DNA of 64,000 nt from Candidatus Anderseniibacteriota bacterium (GCA_021414205.1 JAIOOW010000002.1:372001-436000); one strand, 5' to 3'; shown: positions 42,398-52,138, counted from the stretch's first letter. The notes: generated by a model not told the origin, from the letters alone. A program made the numbers and translations.

Positions 42398-45300
42398 ATG
42401 AAACGCTCGCTGGTAGCCATTGTTTTTGTTGCAGGAATAGTGCTTTCATTTCATGACGCAAAGGCGGCAGCGCCTACCTGTAACGGCCAAACAGCCACAG
42501 TATACGTAGACAGCGGAGTGATAGTAGGAGGGCCAGGAAACGGCACTACGTTTACCGGCACATTAACAGCAAGTTCCGCCTCAGTTATCGTTGGTACCAG
42601 TGGCGACGATACGATTACCGGAAGCGGATCAGCAGATACTATCTGCCCAGGCGATGGGAATGACACTATTGACGGAGGAACGGGCACAGACACTATCGCA
42701 TTCACAACAAACAGCGATACGAGCGGAATTACCATCTCTATTACAGGTAGCAGCTCGGGCTCTATTACAACTTCCACCGGAACATCAACCTTTACACGAG
42801 CGGAAAGTTTTGTGGGAACGCAATATAACGACACGTTTACCATGGGTGCAAGCGGATCGTTAACTGGAACTGTAAACGGTGGCGCTGGGTCAGACACAAT
42901 AGACTACAGTTCGCGATCAAGCGCCCTAAGCTTGAACATGTACACAGGCGTACTTACAAGCATTTCAGGTACTGTAAGCAATATAGAAAATCTAACAGCC
43001 GGATCAGGAGCAGATACTATTATCGGAAACAGTAGCGCAAATACCCTCAACGGAAATGGCGGTAATGACATTATATTCGGCGGAGACGGTGCGGACACGC
43101 TCTTGGGTGGTGCTGGAAAAAATATTCTGATTGGAGGAAAAGGCGCAGACACGATTACAACAGATAGCACTTCGACCGGAGATATTGATGTTGCCGATGA
43201 AACGTCGTATTCAGATAGCTCAACCGCAAACACGACAAATCTAGGACTCATTCGAACGGAATGGACTGGCGCATCATCATATGCAAACCGAATAGCACAT
43301 ATCCAAGGAACATTAGCCGGGGGACTTAATTCAACAGCACAGTTTAAAGTATCAACGCTTCAATACGATAATGCTGCAGACAGCATAAACGGAAATGCTG
43401 CGTCCGTAAAAAACTGGTATATCTCCAGCGCTACGTTCGATACAATCACTAATACATTTAGCGGAGAAACATCAACCGACACATCAATCCCTGTTAGCAT
43501 TGCATCGTCTGCAAACCCTACCGCAGCAGGAAACGATGTAACGTTCACTGCATCGTCAACACAAACAGCGGCAACGGGAACTGTAACCGTCTACAAAGAT
43601 TCCACATCGCTAGGCACATGCACCTTTTCAAGTGGAAGCTGTACGTACCTTGCGAGCGGATTAACGGGTGGTTCGTATTCTATGACTGCTGTCTATGGCG
43701 GTGATACCTCATATAGCTCAAGTACTTCGAGCGCAATCACCCAAGTTATGACAGATACAACTGCACCAACTCTTTCAGAAGTAACGGCAGTTACAACTCC
43801 TACCAGCGACTCAACCCCAAACTACACATTCAACACCAACGAAGCTGGGACAATTACATATGGGGGCTCCTGTTCTTCTGCAACCACATCTGCGACATCG
43901 GGAAATAATACAATTACATTCAGCACATTATCGAACGGCACATATAGCAACTGTACTATTACCGTCACAGACGCTTCCAGTAATGCTTCGAGCGCCCTCG
44001 CAGTAACAACATTTACCGTGGACGCTACAGCTCCCACTGCAGCAATCACCTACTCCATTAGTCATGCCGTAAAGTCAGGAGATTCTCTTACAATCACCGC
44101 GACATTCAATGAGGCAATGGCAGATTCCCCTGTTCCAAAGATCTCTATATCTGGAGGGAATACATTGACTGCAACAGCAATGACGAAGTCTTCTTCTACG
44201 GTATACACATACGCTGATACAGTAGGCTCAGGAAATGGAACCGCAACGGTGGCGCTGTCGACTGGAACAGATCTTGCAGGAAACGTAATCACGTCTGCAC
44301 CAACATCCGGCTCGACATTTACGGTGGATAATACGGCGCCATCCGCGCCATCAACACCGGCTCTTGCGAGCGCAGACGATACCGGCAGCTCAAATAGCGA
44401 CGCTATAACAACGCAAACGTCTGGATTAACATTTACCGGTACCGCTGAATCATCCAGTACCGTACAACTATACGATGGGGTAAGTACGACGGGAAGCTCT
44501 ACAACGGCAACGGGAGGTAACTGGAGTATCGATCTTTCGCTAACAGCAGGAGCTCATACGATTACTGCAAAGGCTACAGATGCTGCAGGAAACACCTCAT
44601 CCTCCTCCGCTTCATTAACAGTTACAGTAGATAGCACAGCGCCAACCGTAACGGAAGTAACGGCAGTTACAACTCCTACCAGCGATACGACTCCCGACTA
44701 CACGTTTAATACAAACGAGGCAGGAACCATAGCATACGGAGGTTCATGCTCCTCTGTAACCACCTCCGCATCGTCGGGAAATAATACTATTACATTTAAT
44801 GCCCTTGCAGACGGAGCATACACTACCTGCACAGTCCAAATTACGGACGCCGCTGGCAATATATCAACCGCCCTTACGGTAACGTCGTTTACCATCTCCA
44901 CTGCAACGCTTTCATCCCCTAGTGACCCCGCAGCAAATAACGGCGGGGGCGGGGGAAGTTCTGCAGAAGTCCCAATCTCGTTGATACATGTTGCACCGCC
45001 TCAAAACTTCTCCGCAAAAGCAACGCATGGTTTTTCCATTAAAGTCTCGGACCCTGACCAGGTTAAAAAAGTAACTATGCGAATACTTGGTAAAACATAT
45101 GCACTTACCCATGCACTCAAGAGCGCAACGTACAGCTTGGCCATAAAAGCTGTTATAAAAGTTACGAAAGCTGCCTATGTACTAACGATTAATTATGGAT
45201 CCTACAACGTAAAACAATATGGGATACTCTCATTATTCGCACAGCCATCCCCGCTACCCTCTAATGCCCTCCTGCAGAAAGTTAACGCTCTCTACCGCCA

Positions 45301-45436
45301 AACATACGGGAGAAATCCGACATACGAAGAATGGCTGTATTGGTCAAATCGAGTAAAGAAAGGCGATAAAAAAACATCATCTGAGCTCTTAGGCGCTATG
45401 CAGTGGCAACACATGCGCGCAGCGCAAGCACATTGA
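42398..45436 (+). CDS. Secreted RTX-repeat protein 2 with Ig-like domains and DUF4214-like C-terminus
   Basis: The protein has 1012 residues. The signal peptide (1-24) and first ~360 residues closely resemble RTX1, including GTSGDDTITGSGSADTI and GDGNDTIDGG. Four or five Ig-like modules follow (~residues 365-850), two of them (~450-540 and ~755-840) nearly identical in their start (EVTAVTTPTSD). The C-terminal ~60 residues (VNALYRQTYGRNPTYEEWLYW) look like a DUF4214-type repeat. It may be an adhesin or envelope protein. A TATAGT box (42385-42390) lies 7 nt before the ATG, indicating a leaderless mRNA. Confidence 0.8.
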   Translation: MKRSLVAIVFVAGIVLSFHDAKAAAPTCNGQTATVYVDSGVIVGGPGNGTTFTGTLTASSASVIVGTSGDDTITGSGSADTICPGDGNDTIDGGTGTDTIAFTTNSDTSGITISITGSSSGSITTSTGTSTFTRAESFVGTQYNDTFTMGASGSLTGTVNGGAGSDTIDYSSRSSALSLNMYTGVLTSISGTVSNIENLTAGSGADTIIGNSSANTLNGNGGNDIIFGGDGADTLLGGAGKNILIGGKGADTITTDSTSTGDIDVADETSYSDSSTANTTNLGLIRTEWTGASSYANRIAHIQGTLAGGLNSTAQFKVSTLQYDNAADSINGNAASVKNWYISSATFDTITNTFSGETSTDTSIPVSIASSANPTAAGNDVTFTASSTQTAATGTVTVYKDSTSLGTCTFSSGSCTYLASGLTGGSYSMTAVYGGDTSYSSSTSSAITQVMTDTTAPTLSEVTAVTTPTSDSTPNYTFNTNEAGTITYGGSCSSATTSATSGNNTITFSTLSNGTYSNCTITVTDASSNASSALAVTTFTVDATAPTAAITYSISHAVKSGDSLTITATFNEAMADSPVPKISISGGNTLTATAMTKSSSTVYTYADTVGSGNGTATVALSTGTDLAGNVITSAPTSGSTFTVDNTAPSAPSTPALASADDTGSSNSDAITTQTSGLTFTGTAESSSTVQLYDGVSTTGSSTTATGGNWSIDLSLTAGAHTITAKATDAAGNTSSSSASLTVTVDSTAPTVTEVTAVTTPTSDTTPDYTFNTNEAGTIAYGGSCSSVTTSASSGNNTITFNALADGAYTTCTVQITDAAGNISTALTVTSFTISTATLSSPSDPAANNGGGGGSSAEVPISLIHVAPPQNFSAKATHGFSIKVSDPDQVKKVTMRILGKTYALTHALKSATYSLAIKAVIKVTKAAYVLTINYGSYNVKQYGILSLFAQPSPLPSNALLQKVNALYRQTYGRNPTYEEWLYWSNRVKKGDKKTSSELLGAMQWQHMRAAQAH

Positions 45437-45461
45437 CTTTTCATCTTCAATCCGCTACACT
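45433..45461 (+). promoter_or_regulatory. Promoter of RNase J, overlapping the RTX2 stop codon
   Basis: TTGACT (45433-45438) and TACACT (45456-45461) with a 17-nt spacer. The predicted leader to the ATG at 45627 is about 160 nt and contains no ORF that I can support. No clear hairpin regulator was found in it. Confidence 0.75.
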
Positions 45462-45626
45462 TGTAAGTAATCAGTAATTTCTAGCGTAGTTGAGCCGTAT
45501 TTCAGAGCCGAGACCAACCGTTCAGGATCAGAATTATACTCAAAACCGTTAGGCAAACTATTCGATTTTACCGAATATCGCTTTTCGCAGTTTTATTATT
45601 TAAATTATCATTAAGAACAACAAAAT

Positions 45627-47570
45627 ATGAATCAAGTTCCGACGCCGCCACCAGTGCGGCCACGACAGCCAGCTGCTCCTGTTACAGGGGTTCCAAGAAC
45701 TGCTACTCCAACTAAAGCGCCAGCGCGACATCCTCGCCCAGCGCGCAGGCCAGGCAATGGTCGTCCGCAACAGGGAAACGGCGGACGCAGACAGCAAGGA
45801 CGACGCCCTCATCGAGGACGCGAAAAAAGCTCTGGAATTCCATTTGGACCATCTCGGCTCCAAGAACCAGTGCTTGTAAAACAACCACCAAGAAATCCGG
45901 ACGGAATGTACTTAATTCCATTAGGAGGCCTTGAAGAAATCGGACGAAACTCCGCAGCAGTTGAATACAAGGGCGACATTATTATTATCGACTTAGGATT
46001 AATGTTCCCGAACGAGAATATGTATGGAATCGACTATATCATTCCCGATATTTCCCCTCTTGCAGGAAAAGAAAAGAATATCAAAGGAGTTATCGTAACG
46101 CACGCCCATTACGACCATTTCGGTGGCGTACCTCATTTACTTCCAAAGCTTGGCAATCCGCCAATTTATGGATCCGAATTTACGATGCGACTTGTTGAAA
46201 AACGCCAAGCAGACTTCCCGATGTATGCAAAGCCGAAAGTAAACATTGTAAAACGAAAAGAAAAATTCCGACTTGGAAAATTCGAGATTGAAACATTCCA
46301 CGTAAACCATTCCGTACCAAATGCATTCGGAGTTGTAGTGCGAACTCCTGCAGGATCAATTGCATTCACAGGAGACTTCAAATTCGATACCAACCCGGTA
46401 AACGACTTGCCTGCCGACGAAGTGCATTTGCAAGAAATTGGAAAAGAAGGCGTAACTATTCTCTACACCGATTCCACTGGAGCGGAACGAGAAGGTCACA
46501 GCCTTTCCGAAAAAGCAGTTGAGACAAACTTGGATAAGATTTTCTCTGAACATCCTAACCAGCGAATTATCACTGCCACATTCTCTTCCATGATCGACCG
46601 CTTGCAGCAGATGGTATCTATCGCAGAAAAGCATGGCCGAAAAGTTGCTGTAGACGGATATTCTATGAAAACGAACGTTGCTATTGCAAAAGAAATCGGA
46701 TTCATGGACTTCAAACCAGGAACAATTATTACTCCCGAGGAAAGCAATAAGCTTGCTCCCGGCAAAGTATTAATCCTTTGCACAGGAGCGCAAGGAGAAG
46801 ACAATGCTGTATTGATGCGTATCGTAAATAAGGAACACAGAAGCTTAGAGATTAACGCCGGCGACGTTGTGATCTTCTCTTCTTCCGTGATTCCAGGAAA
46901 CGAAGCATCAGTGCAATTGGTAAAAGACCAAATCTATCGACAAGGCGCTGAAGTAATCCATTACAAGATGATGGATATTCACTCCGGAGGACACGGTCAC
47001 CGAGACGACTTGCAGCACATGATCGATTTAGTGCAACCGAAGTTCTTAATCCCTGCGCACGGATACTTTTCGTTCAGAGCAGAGCATGCAAAGATGGCCG
47101 TTATGAACGGATTCCCTCGAAGCAACGCTCTCTTGCCAGCAAACGGCGAAGTTGTCGAAATCGTAGACAACAAAGCTCGATTGAATGGCGAGAAATACAC
47201 TATTAACCACATCATGGTCGACGGTCTTGGAGTGGGCGACGTTGGCGAAGTAGTGCTTCGCGATCGCCAGCTCTTGGCAGAAGACGGCATGGTTGTTGTT
47301 CTTGCAACCGTAGACGGGCACAGCGGCGAAATTATCGGGGACCCCGATATTATCTCCCGCGGATTCATCTATATGAAAGAGCATCAGCAGCTGGTTGCAG
47401 AGACTCGGGAAGAAATTCGAAAAGTCATCGCAAAACATATCAGCAAGCAACATGGCACCGAACAAAATTGGGCCCATGTGAAAGAAGCAGTACGAGATGA
47501 AATCGGCACGTATCTGTTCCAGAAAACAGAACGCCGACCGATGATCCTCCCAGTCATCGTAGAAGTATAA
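45627..47570 (+). CDS. rnj: Ribonuclease J
   Basis: The protein has 647 residues. A ~90-residue Pro/Arg-rich N-terminal extension precedes the metallo-beta-lactamase domain (LGGLEEIGRNSAAVEY, THAHYDHFGG with the zinc ligands). The beta-CASP domain follows (TFSSMIDRLQQM, SSVIPGNEA, and HSGGHGHRDD). The C-terminal domain ends in a basic tail. RNase J has 5' exonuclease and endonuclease activity in mRNA turnover. The long leader and dedicated promoter may allow autoregulation, as known for other RNases. A terminator follows. Confidence 0.96.
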   Translation: MNQVPTPPPVRPRQPAAPVTGVPRTATPTKAPARHPRPARRPGNGRPQQGNGGRRQQGRRPHRGREKSSGIPFGPSRLQEPVLVKQPPRNPDGMYLIPLGGLEEIGRNSAAVEYKGDIIIIDLGLMFPNENMYGIDYIIPDISPLAGKEKNIKGVIVTHAHYDHFGGVPHLLPKLGNPPIYGSEFTMRLVEKRQADFPMYAKPKVNIVKRKEKFRLGKFEIETFHVNHSVPNAFGVVVRTPAGSIAFTGDFKFDTNPVNDLPADEVHLQEIGKEGVTILYTDSTGAEREGHSLSEKAVETNLDKIFSEHPNQRIITATFSSMIDRLQQMVSIAEKHGRKVAVDGYSMKTNVAIAKEIGFMDFKPGTIITPEESNKLAPGKVLILCTGAQGEDNAVLMRIVNKEHRSLEINAGDVVIFSSSVIPGNEASVQLVKDQIYRQGAEVIHYKMMDIHSGGHGHRDDLQHMIDLVQPKFLIPAHGYFSFRAEHAKMAVMNGFPRSNALLPANGEVVEIVDNKARLNGEKYTINHIMVDGLGVGDVGEVVLRDRQLLAEDGMVVVLATVDGHSGEIIGDPDIISRGFIYMKEHQQLVAETREEIRKVIAKHISKQHGTEQNWAHVKEAVRDEIGTYLFQKTERRPMILPVIVEV

Positions 47571-47572
47571 GC

Positions 47573-47601
47573 AAAAAACTCCCCATATCGGGGAGTTTTT
47601 T
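47573..47601 (+). terminator. Terminator after RNase J
   Basis: A 12-bp stem AAAAAACTCCCC/GGGGAGTTTTTT with a 5-nt loop and a T-run. It could function in both directions. Confidence 0.9.
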
Positions 47602-47642
47602 CATGCGTAGCAATCGCTAACAAACCGTGCTACCGTTTATAC

Positions 47643-48647
47643 ATGCCACAAGAAACCCTTACCAACAAAACGATTTTTTCAGGAATCCAGCCCTCTGGCA
47701 TACTGCACATTGGGAACTATTTAGGTGCAATTCGGCAATGGATAAAGCTTCAACAAGACAATACAACAATTTTCTGCATCGTCGACGAACATGCGATTAC
47801 CGTTCCCTATGATCCAAAAACGCTACCAGATCGTGTACTCGACGTTGCAGCAGCATACATCGCAGCTGGCATTGATCCGGAAAAAAGTATCGTATTCGTA
47901 CAATCGAACGTAGCAGCCCATACAGAACTTGCATGGCTATTATCAACAATTGCTCCATACGGACAGATGTCACGCATGACGCAGTTCAAAGACAAATCAA
48001 AAAAATTATCTTCTAAAGACGCAATCTCTCTTGCGCTATTTTCGTACCCCGTTTTAATGGCTGCGGACATTTTACTATACGGCACGCAAGTCGTTCCTGT
48101 TGGAGAAGATCAAAAACAACACATCGAATTAACAAGAGATATAGCAGAAAAGTTTAATTCTCAATTCGGCGAAACATTTATATTGCCAGAACCGTATATC
48201 CCTACAGACTCTGCGCGCATCATGTCACTCACCGATCCTGCAAAAAAGATGAGTAAGAGCGACGCAGAAAAAAGCTATATAGCACTTACCGACGCTCCAG
48301 ATGTTATTAGAAAAAAAATAGCCGGCGCAGTTACGGATACTGAAGCGATCTTCTCGTTTAAGAAAAGCGGTCCTGCCGTGAAAAATTTACTAGCAATTTA
48401 TAAAGCATTCAGCGATAAAACAGAAGAAGAAATTGAAAAACAATTCGACGACGCAACATACAAAGATTTTAAATCTGCACTTGCAGAAACAGTCATTACG
48501 ACACTCGAACCGTTTCAAAAAAAATACAACGAGATCCGAAGCGAAGACACGGAACTGCGACTCATATTGGGCAAAGGCGGACACAGGGCACAGGGGATTG
48601 CGAATGCAAAACTTCACGAAGTAAAGATAAAAATGGGATTAGTGTAG
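47643..48647 (+). CDS. trpS: Tryptophanyl-tRNA synthetase
   Basis: The protein has 334 residues, normal for the bacterial enzyme. The class I signatures are IQPSGILHIGNYLGA (HIGH-like) and KKMSKSDAEK (KMSKS). Tryptophan-pocket residues occur around LLYGTQVVPVGEDQKQHIELTRDIA. It charges tRNA-Trp. It lies between two terminators as a single-gene unit. Confidence 0.97.
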   Translation: MPQETLTNKTIFSGIQPSGILHIGNYLGAIRQWIKLQQDNTTIFCIVDEHAITVPYDPKTLPDRVLDVAAAYIAAGIDPEKSIVFVQSNVAAHTELAWLLSTIAPYGQMSRMTQFKDKSKKLSSKDAISLALFSYPVLMAADILLYGTQVVPVGEDQKQHIELTRDIAEKFNSQFGETFILPEPYIPTDSARIMSLTDPAKKMSKSDAEKSYIALTDAPDVIRKKIAGAVTDTEAIFSFKKSGPAVKNLLAIYKAFSDKTEEEIEKQFDDATYKDFKSALAETVITTLEPFQKKYNEIRSEDTELRLILGKGGHRAQGIANAKLHEVKIKMGLV

Positions 48648-48676
48648 AAAAAAATCTCGCACGAAAGTGTGCGAGA
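48648..48676 (-). terminator. Terminator for a minus-strand transcript (near 48687-48776)
   Basis: TCTCGCAC/GTGCGAGA stem with a 6-nt loop. On the minus strand it is followed by seven Ts; on the plus strand the tail is not T-rich. It therefore suggests a minus-strand transcript ending here. Confidence 0.75.
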
Positions 48677-48686
48677 CAGTAGTCTT

Positions 48687-48776
48687 TCAGCAATACCGAT
48701 TGAACCGTATTCGATTTAAATATCTCTTTACTCTCCTCATCTTTTTGCGCACCATTGCTTTCCGACGTTTCTGCAT
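48687..48776 (-). CDS. Micro-protein (29 aa), possible COX24/bS22-like ribosomal protein
   Basis: The frame encodes 29 residues, about half of them Lys or Arg, starting MQKRRKAMVRKKMRR. The pattern KRRK-x-M-x-x-KK-x-RR resembles the COX24_C/AURKAIP1 family, which includes small ribosomal proteins bS22 and mS38. A terminator lies 11 nt after the stop. A possible promoter (TAGTCA/TATATA, 17 nt apart, 48854-48882) lies upstream. No clear Shine-Dalgarno sequence is seen. The assignment rests on the basic pattern alone and is tentative. Confidence 0.4.
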   Translation of the reverse strand: MQKRRKAMVRKKMRRVKRYLNRIRFNRYC

Positions 48777-48997
48777 AGCAGTTAACTTTCTCAATTATTC
48801 CTCTCCCCAAAAGAGCTGTACTGACCTTAAAAACACACTTCCCTCCCCATAACTATATAATCCTCTTTCCAATTATTGACTAGAGCAGCACGACGATTAG
48901 GCTAAAGCAATATATTGACTTTCTTTTTTGTTCGGAACATATATACAGCAGTGCCCTTTCAACAGTTCAATTATTTCCCACGTACGGAGACTCTCAC

Positions 48998-49381
48998 ATG
49001 CCTGCGACACTTGAACTTGTGCGACTACGTCCAACAGAAGTGACAAGCTTGGAAGAGCTGGTAAATGCAATGATTGCTGCCGGAGAGCAAACAGAACTTA
49101 CCCACCCAGGGCCCGTCATCGCAGAGTTAAAATGGTCCGAACTGACCATCATCGGCTCCGCATACCACGATACTGCGATCAAGCGCAGAATCATCGTCAA
49201 AAACGGTTGCTACTTACCTAAGGGGCACGAAGAATTAACTAGGCTAGCCCAAGAGCTTGCATGGGCAAGACCCTTCAAGCCCTTCGTTGTTCGATACGAA
49301 CTACAAAATCGAGATCTGCGAGACATCCCTATTGCCGAGTACCGCCAAGTCATTTGGGAAAAATGCGAACCTTGGAAATAA
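48998..49381 (+). CDS. Hypothetical protein (127 aa)
   Basis: The protein has 127 residues. A CGGAG ribosome-binding site lies at a suitable distance before ATG 48998, and a TTGACT/TATATA pair about 20 nt apart lies upstream. The sequence is mixed alpha/beta with no membrane segment and no catalytic motif that I recognise (for example LKWSELTIIGSAYHDTAI). A terminator follows. It is likely a real soluble protein of unknown function. Confidence 0.6.
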   Translation: MPATLELVRLRPTEVTSLEELVNAMIAAGEQTELTHPGPVIAELKWSELTIIGSAYHDTAIKRRIIVKNGCYLPKGHEELTRLAQELAWARPFKPFVVRYELQNRDLRDIPIAEYRQVIWEKCEPWK

Positions 49382-49395
49382 TGACAGCCAGTACA

Positions 49396-49429
49396 AGGCC
49401 TATATGCAGCGCACGTAGGCCTCTTTTTT
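49396..49429 (+). terminator. Terminator after 48998-49381
   Basis: AGGCCTA/TAGGCCT stem with a 13-nt loop, then CTTTTTTATTTT. Confidence 0.85.
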
Positions 49430-49458
49430 ATTTTCCGAGGGGGTGTACGATTATTCGT

Positions 49459-51165
49459 ATGCAAAATAACCTATCTCAAGAAGCGCAAAAGAACGTAGAT
49501 ATATGGCTTACCGATGCAAAATATGCAGAGTATAAGCCCGAGCTCGAGAAGCTCATCGCAGACGAAGACTGGAAAACTCTCGAAGATAGCTTCTTTATGA
49601 CGATTCCTTTTGGAACAGGCGGGCGCCGAGGAAAAGTTGGAATCGGGTCCAACAGAATGAACAAGGCGACAATCGGAGAATCAGCACAGGGATTGTGCGA
49701 CTACGTAGTTGCGCAACTAGGAGAAGATGCGAAAAAGGCAGGCATTGTTATTGCCCACGATACCAGAACAACATCTCGAGAGTTTGCAGAATACACAGCA
49801 AGCATTATTACTGCAAACGGATTTACGACATATTTATTTGATTCATTTCGCGCAACCCCAGAACTATCATTTGCTGTTCGACATTTAAAAGCTGTGGCGG
49901 GTATCGTCATTAGTGCCAGCCATAACCCGCCGCAAGACAACGGCTTTAAGGCGTACTGGACAGACGGTGCGCAAATTATTCAACCGCACGATAAAGGAAT
50001 TATAGATGCGGTAGAAAATGTAGCGTCCCTGCCTGACATAAAAAACAACCTGGAAGGCGTGCAGATAATTGGCAAAGAAGTTGACGATGCATACATCGCA
50101 GCAATTGCGCAAGAATCACTTTCAAAAAGCAGGTCAGCTATTATCGCATATTCTCCATTACACGGAACCGGAACAATGAGTGCGCAAAAAATTCTAGAGC
50201 ACGTAGGATTTCAGAATCTGACAATTGTTGAGGAACAGGCAACGCCAGACGGATCTTTCCCCAACTTGCCAAACAATATTCCAAACCCAGAAGTACCATC
50301 TGCAAGCGAAATGGTGACGCAGTACGCAGAGCGATTGCATGCAGATATAGCAATCACCACTGATCCTGATGCGGATCGCTTGGGCGTCGTGGTGCAAGAT
50401 ACCGATGGTATTTACAAACTCTTAACAGGAAATCAAATCGCAGCCCTTGCCGCATACTACGTCGCGAGCAAAGGAGCGAAAGGGTTCGTCGTTCGAACAA
50501 TTGTAACTACGGACATGCTCGATGCAATTTCGGAAGATTTTGGATTAAACATATACAACAATATCCTAGTTGGCTTTAAATACGTAGCTCAGCTTATTCG
50601 CGAAAAACAAGACGAGGGCGATGAAACATTCCTAATCGGCGGAGAAGAAAGCTATGGCATGCTCAAAGGATCATATTGCCGCGATAAAGATGCCGCAGTT
50701 GCTGCATTGCTCTTATGCGAACTTGCATCAGAACTAAAGGATCAAGGAAAAACATTAATGTGGCAATTAAACGAGTTGTATAAAAAATATGGCGTATTCA
50801 CTGAAACGCTTGCGAATATCCAATACCCAGGAGCTGATGGGTTTGCGAACATGCAACGCATCATGAAGCAGCTTCGAGAACATCCCCCTACCGATATCGC
50901 TGGAACTCCCATTACAGCAGTTGTAGATAGAGAGAAGTTTGAGGGGACCGAAAAAGGAAATGTCTTAATCTTTGAACTATCAGACGATCATCACACACGA
51001 TTAACAATCAGGCCTTCCGGCACCGAACCAAAAATCAAAATCTACACACAACTTCATGCACCTGTCGACGCAGCCATTTCAGATGCAAAACTAGGAGAAG
51101 TTAAAACATCAGAACTTGCGCGAGCAAATACGCTCACCGAAGCTTTAACAAAATTGGCGCAATAA
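49459..51165 (+). CDS. Phosphoglucomutase (PGM2-like phosphohexomutase)
   Basis: The protein has 568 residues from MQNNLSQ; the longer upstream frame covers a terminator and is rejected. It converts glucose-1-P and glucose-6-P. The active-site Ser is in GIVISASHNPPQDNG (~residue 155), the metal loop is TDPDADRLGVV, the sugar-specificity loop is GGEESYG (glucose-type GEES) and the phosphate loop is RPSGTEPKIKIY. Length and motifs fit the PGM2/phosphopentomutase branch. TACGAT (49446-49451) lies 7 nt before the ATG, so the mRNA is leaderless. It connects the phosphorylase product to glucose-6-phosphate metabolism. Confidence 0.92.
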   Translation: MQNNLSQEAQKNVDIWLTDAKYAEYKPELEKLIADEDWKTLEDSFFMTIPFGTGGRRGKVGIGSNRMNKATIGESAQGLCDYVVAQLGEDAKKAGIVIAHDTRTTSREFAEYTASIITANGFTTYLFDSFRATPELSFAVRHLKAVAGIVISASHNPPQDNGFKAYWTDGAQIIQPHDKGIIDAVENVASLPDIKNNLEGVQIIGKEVDDAYIAAIAQESLSKSRSAIIAYSPLHGTGTMSAQKILEHVGFQNLTIVEEQATPDGSFPNLPNNIPNPEVPSASEMVTQYAERLHADIAITTDPDADRLGVVVQDTDGIYKLLTGNQIAALAAYYVASKGAKGFVVRTIVTTDMLDAISEDFGLNIYNNILVGFKYVAQLIREKQDEGDETFLIGGEESYGMLKGSYCRDKDAAVAALLLCELASELKDQGKTLMWQLNELYKKYGVFTETLANIQYPGADGFANMQRIMKQLREHPPTDIAGTPITAVVDREKFEGTEKGNVLIFELSDDHHTRLTIRPSGTEPKIKIYTQLHAPVDAAISDAKLGEVKTSELARANTLTEALTKLAQ

Positions 51166-51195
51166 AAAACGGCGACACCTTTGCAAGGTCCGCCG
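51163..51195 (-). terminator. Terminator after the epimerase
   Basis: CGGCG/CGCCG with an inner ACCTT/AAGGT pairing. On the minus strand it is followed by TTTTTTATT. It lies between convergent genes. Confidence 0.7.
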
Positions 51196-51230
51196 CGTAC
51201 ATTCAAATTAATTTCTGTTAGGATGATTCA

Positions 51231-52079
51231 TCAATGGACGATACCCATATTGCGCTCGAGAAAATCAATCGCGCGCTCTTCCAGATAAGCTGGATCTGAA
51301 AACATCCGCCTCCAAATCTTCGTGGCCGCAGCGATTTGCGGTATGGCGAACCCGAATGCTTCGACAGTCAGCCAACTATCATACTTGAGCTCTTTCAACA
51401 TACGAAACGTAGCGTCCCAGTCGACAAGACCTTCTCCCGGAGTAGCCCTGTTGTTCTCGGAGATGTGCACATGCGAGACTTGATCCCAGGCGCTTGTCAT
51501 TGCCACATCGATACTAGCCTCCTCGATGTTTGCATGAAACGTATCATACATGAGCCTCAAATTGGGATGATTAATTCTGCGAGTAAAGGCTGCTGCGCTC
51601 CCCACATCCGTGAACATGTAACACTCGAACCGATTAAGCGCCTCGAGCGCCAAAACAACCCCCTTCGTTCCGGCATGATCGGCGACTTCTGCGAGGCAAT
51701 CCTTGCACCACATCATCTCTTGGTCAGTTGGCCCCGCGCCAGTGAACTCACCAAGAGCTGAATGCATTGGCCCGCACAGGATTCTCGCCCCAGCAGCGTC
51801 TGCGCAATCCACTGCCAACTTCAACGAGGTAACCGCTGCTGCGCGAACTTCCGGTTTTGGAGAAACTGGATTTGTGGCCGCAGTACAGATAGTCACCGCG
51901 GTGCGCTCCAACCCAATTTCGTCCAGCATCTTGCCAGTTGCGGCATAACCAGGAACAACTCCTCCAAGAATCGGCAGCTCCACACCGTCGTACCCAAACT
52001 TTCGAATCCTTTCGAGGACCCCCCTGTGCTCTGCAGTAACCTCGAATGTGTGCAACAGCATGTTCATTCCGTACTTCAT
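51231..52079 (-). CDS. D-tagatose/D-psicose 3-epimerase-family sugar epimerase
   Basis: The protein has 282 residues in a TIM-barrel of the xylose isomerase-like/AP endonuclease 2 superfamily. The catalytic metal ligands fit ketose 3-epimerases: Glu in LEALNRFECY, Asp in LMYDTFHANIEE, His in HVHISENNR and Glu in LTVEAFG. It probably epimerises a ketose or ketose phosphate at C3. The GC content and codon choice are visibly higher than in neighbouring genes, suggesting acquisition by transfer. The ATG at 52079 follows GAAAGGG. Its leader contains a 25-bp palindrome, and its promoter is 52141-52169. A longer TTG start is less likely. Confidence 0.88.
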   Translation of the reverse strand: MKYGMNMLLHTFEVTAEHRGVLERIRKFGYDGVELPILGGVVPGYAATGKMLDEIGLERTAVTICTAATNPVSPKPEVRAAAVTSLKLAVDCADAAGARILCGPMHSALGEFTGAGPTDQEMMWCKDCLAEVADHAGTKGVVLALEALNRFECYMFTDVGSAAAFTRRINHPNLRLMYDTFHANIEEASIDVAMTSAWDQVSHVHISENNRATPGEGLVDWDATFRMLKELKYDSWLTVEAFGFAIPQIAAATKIWRRMFSDPAYLEERAIDFLERNMGIVH

Positions 52080-52113
52080 CGCTTTCAACCCTTTCGTATG
52101 GCGTGTAAAAATA

Positions 52114-52138
52114 GCAAACTGCCAACATGGCAGTGTGC
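52114..52138 (-). promoter_or_regulatory. Palindromic operator candidate in the epimerase leader
   Basis: GCAAACTGCCA-ACA-TGGCAGTGTGC, an 11-3-11 inverted repeat with one mismatch, lies just downstream of the -10 box. The symmetry and position suggest a repressor site. Confidence 0.6.

Noticed and set aside
45462..45626. Riboswitch in the RNase J leader
   Set aside because: The ~160-nt leader has no strong hairpin set or known riboswitch signature that I can identify; only short direct repeats of ACCGTT.
49261..49458. N-terminal extension of the phosphoglucomutase frame
   Set aside because: It covers the preceding gene's 3' part and a terminator; the leaderless -10 box and family alignment support the start at 49459.
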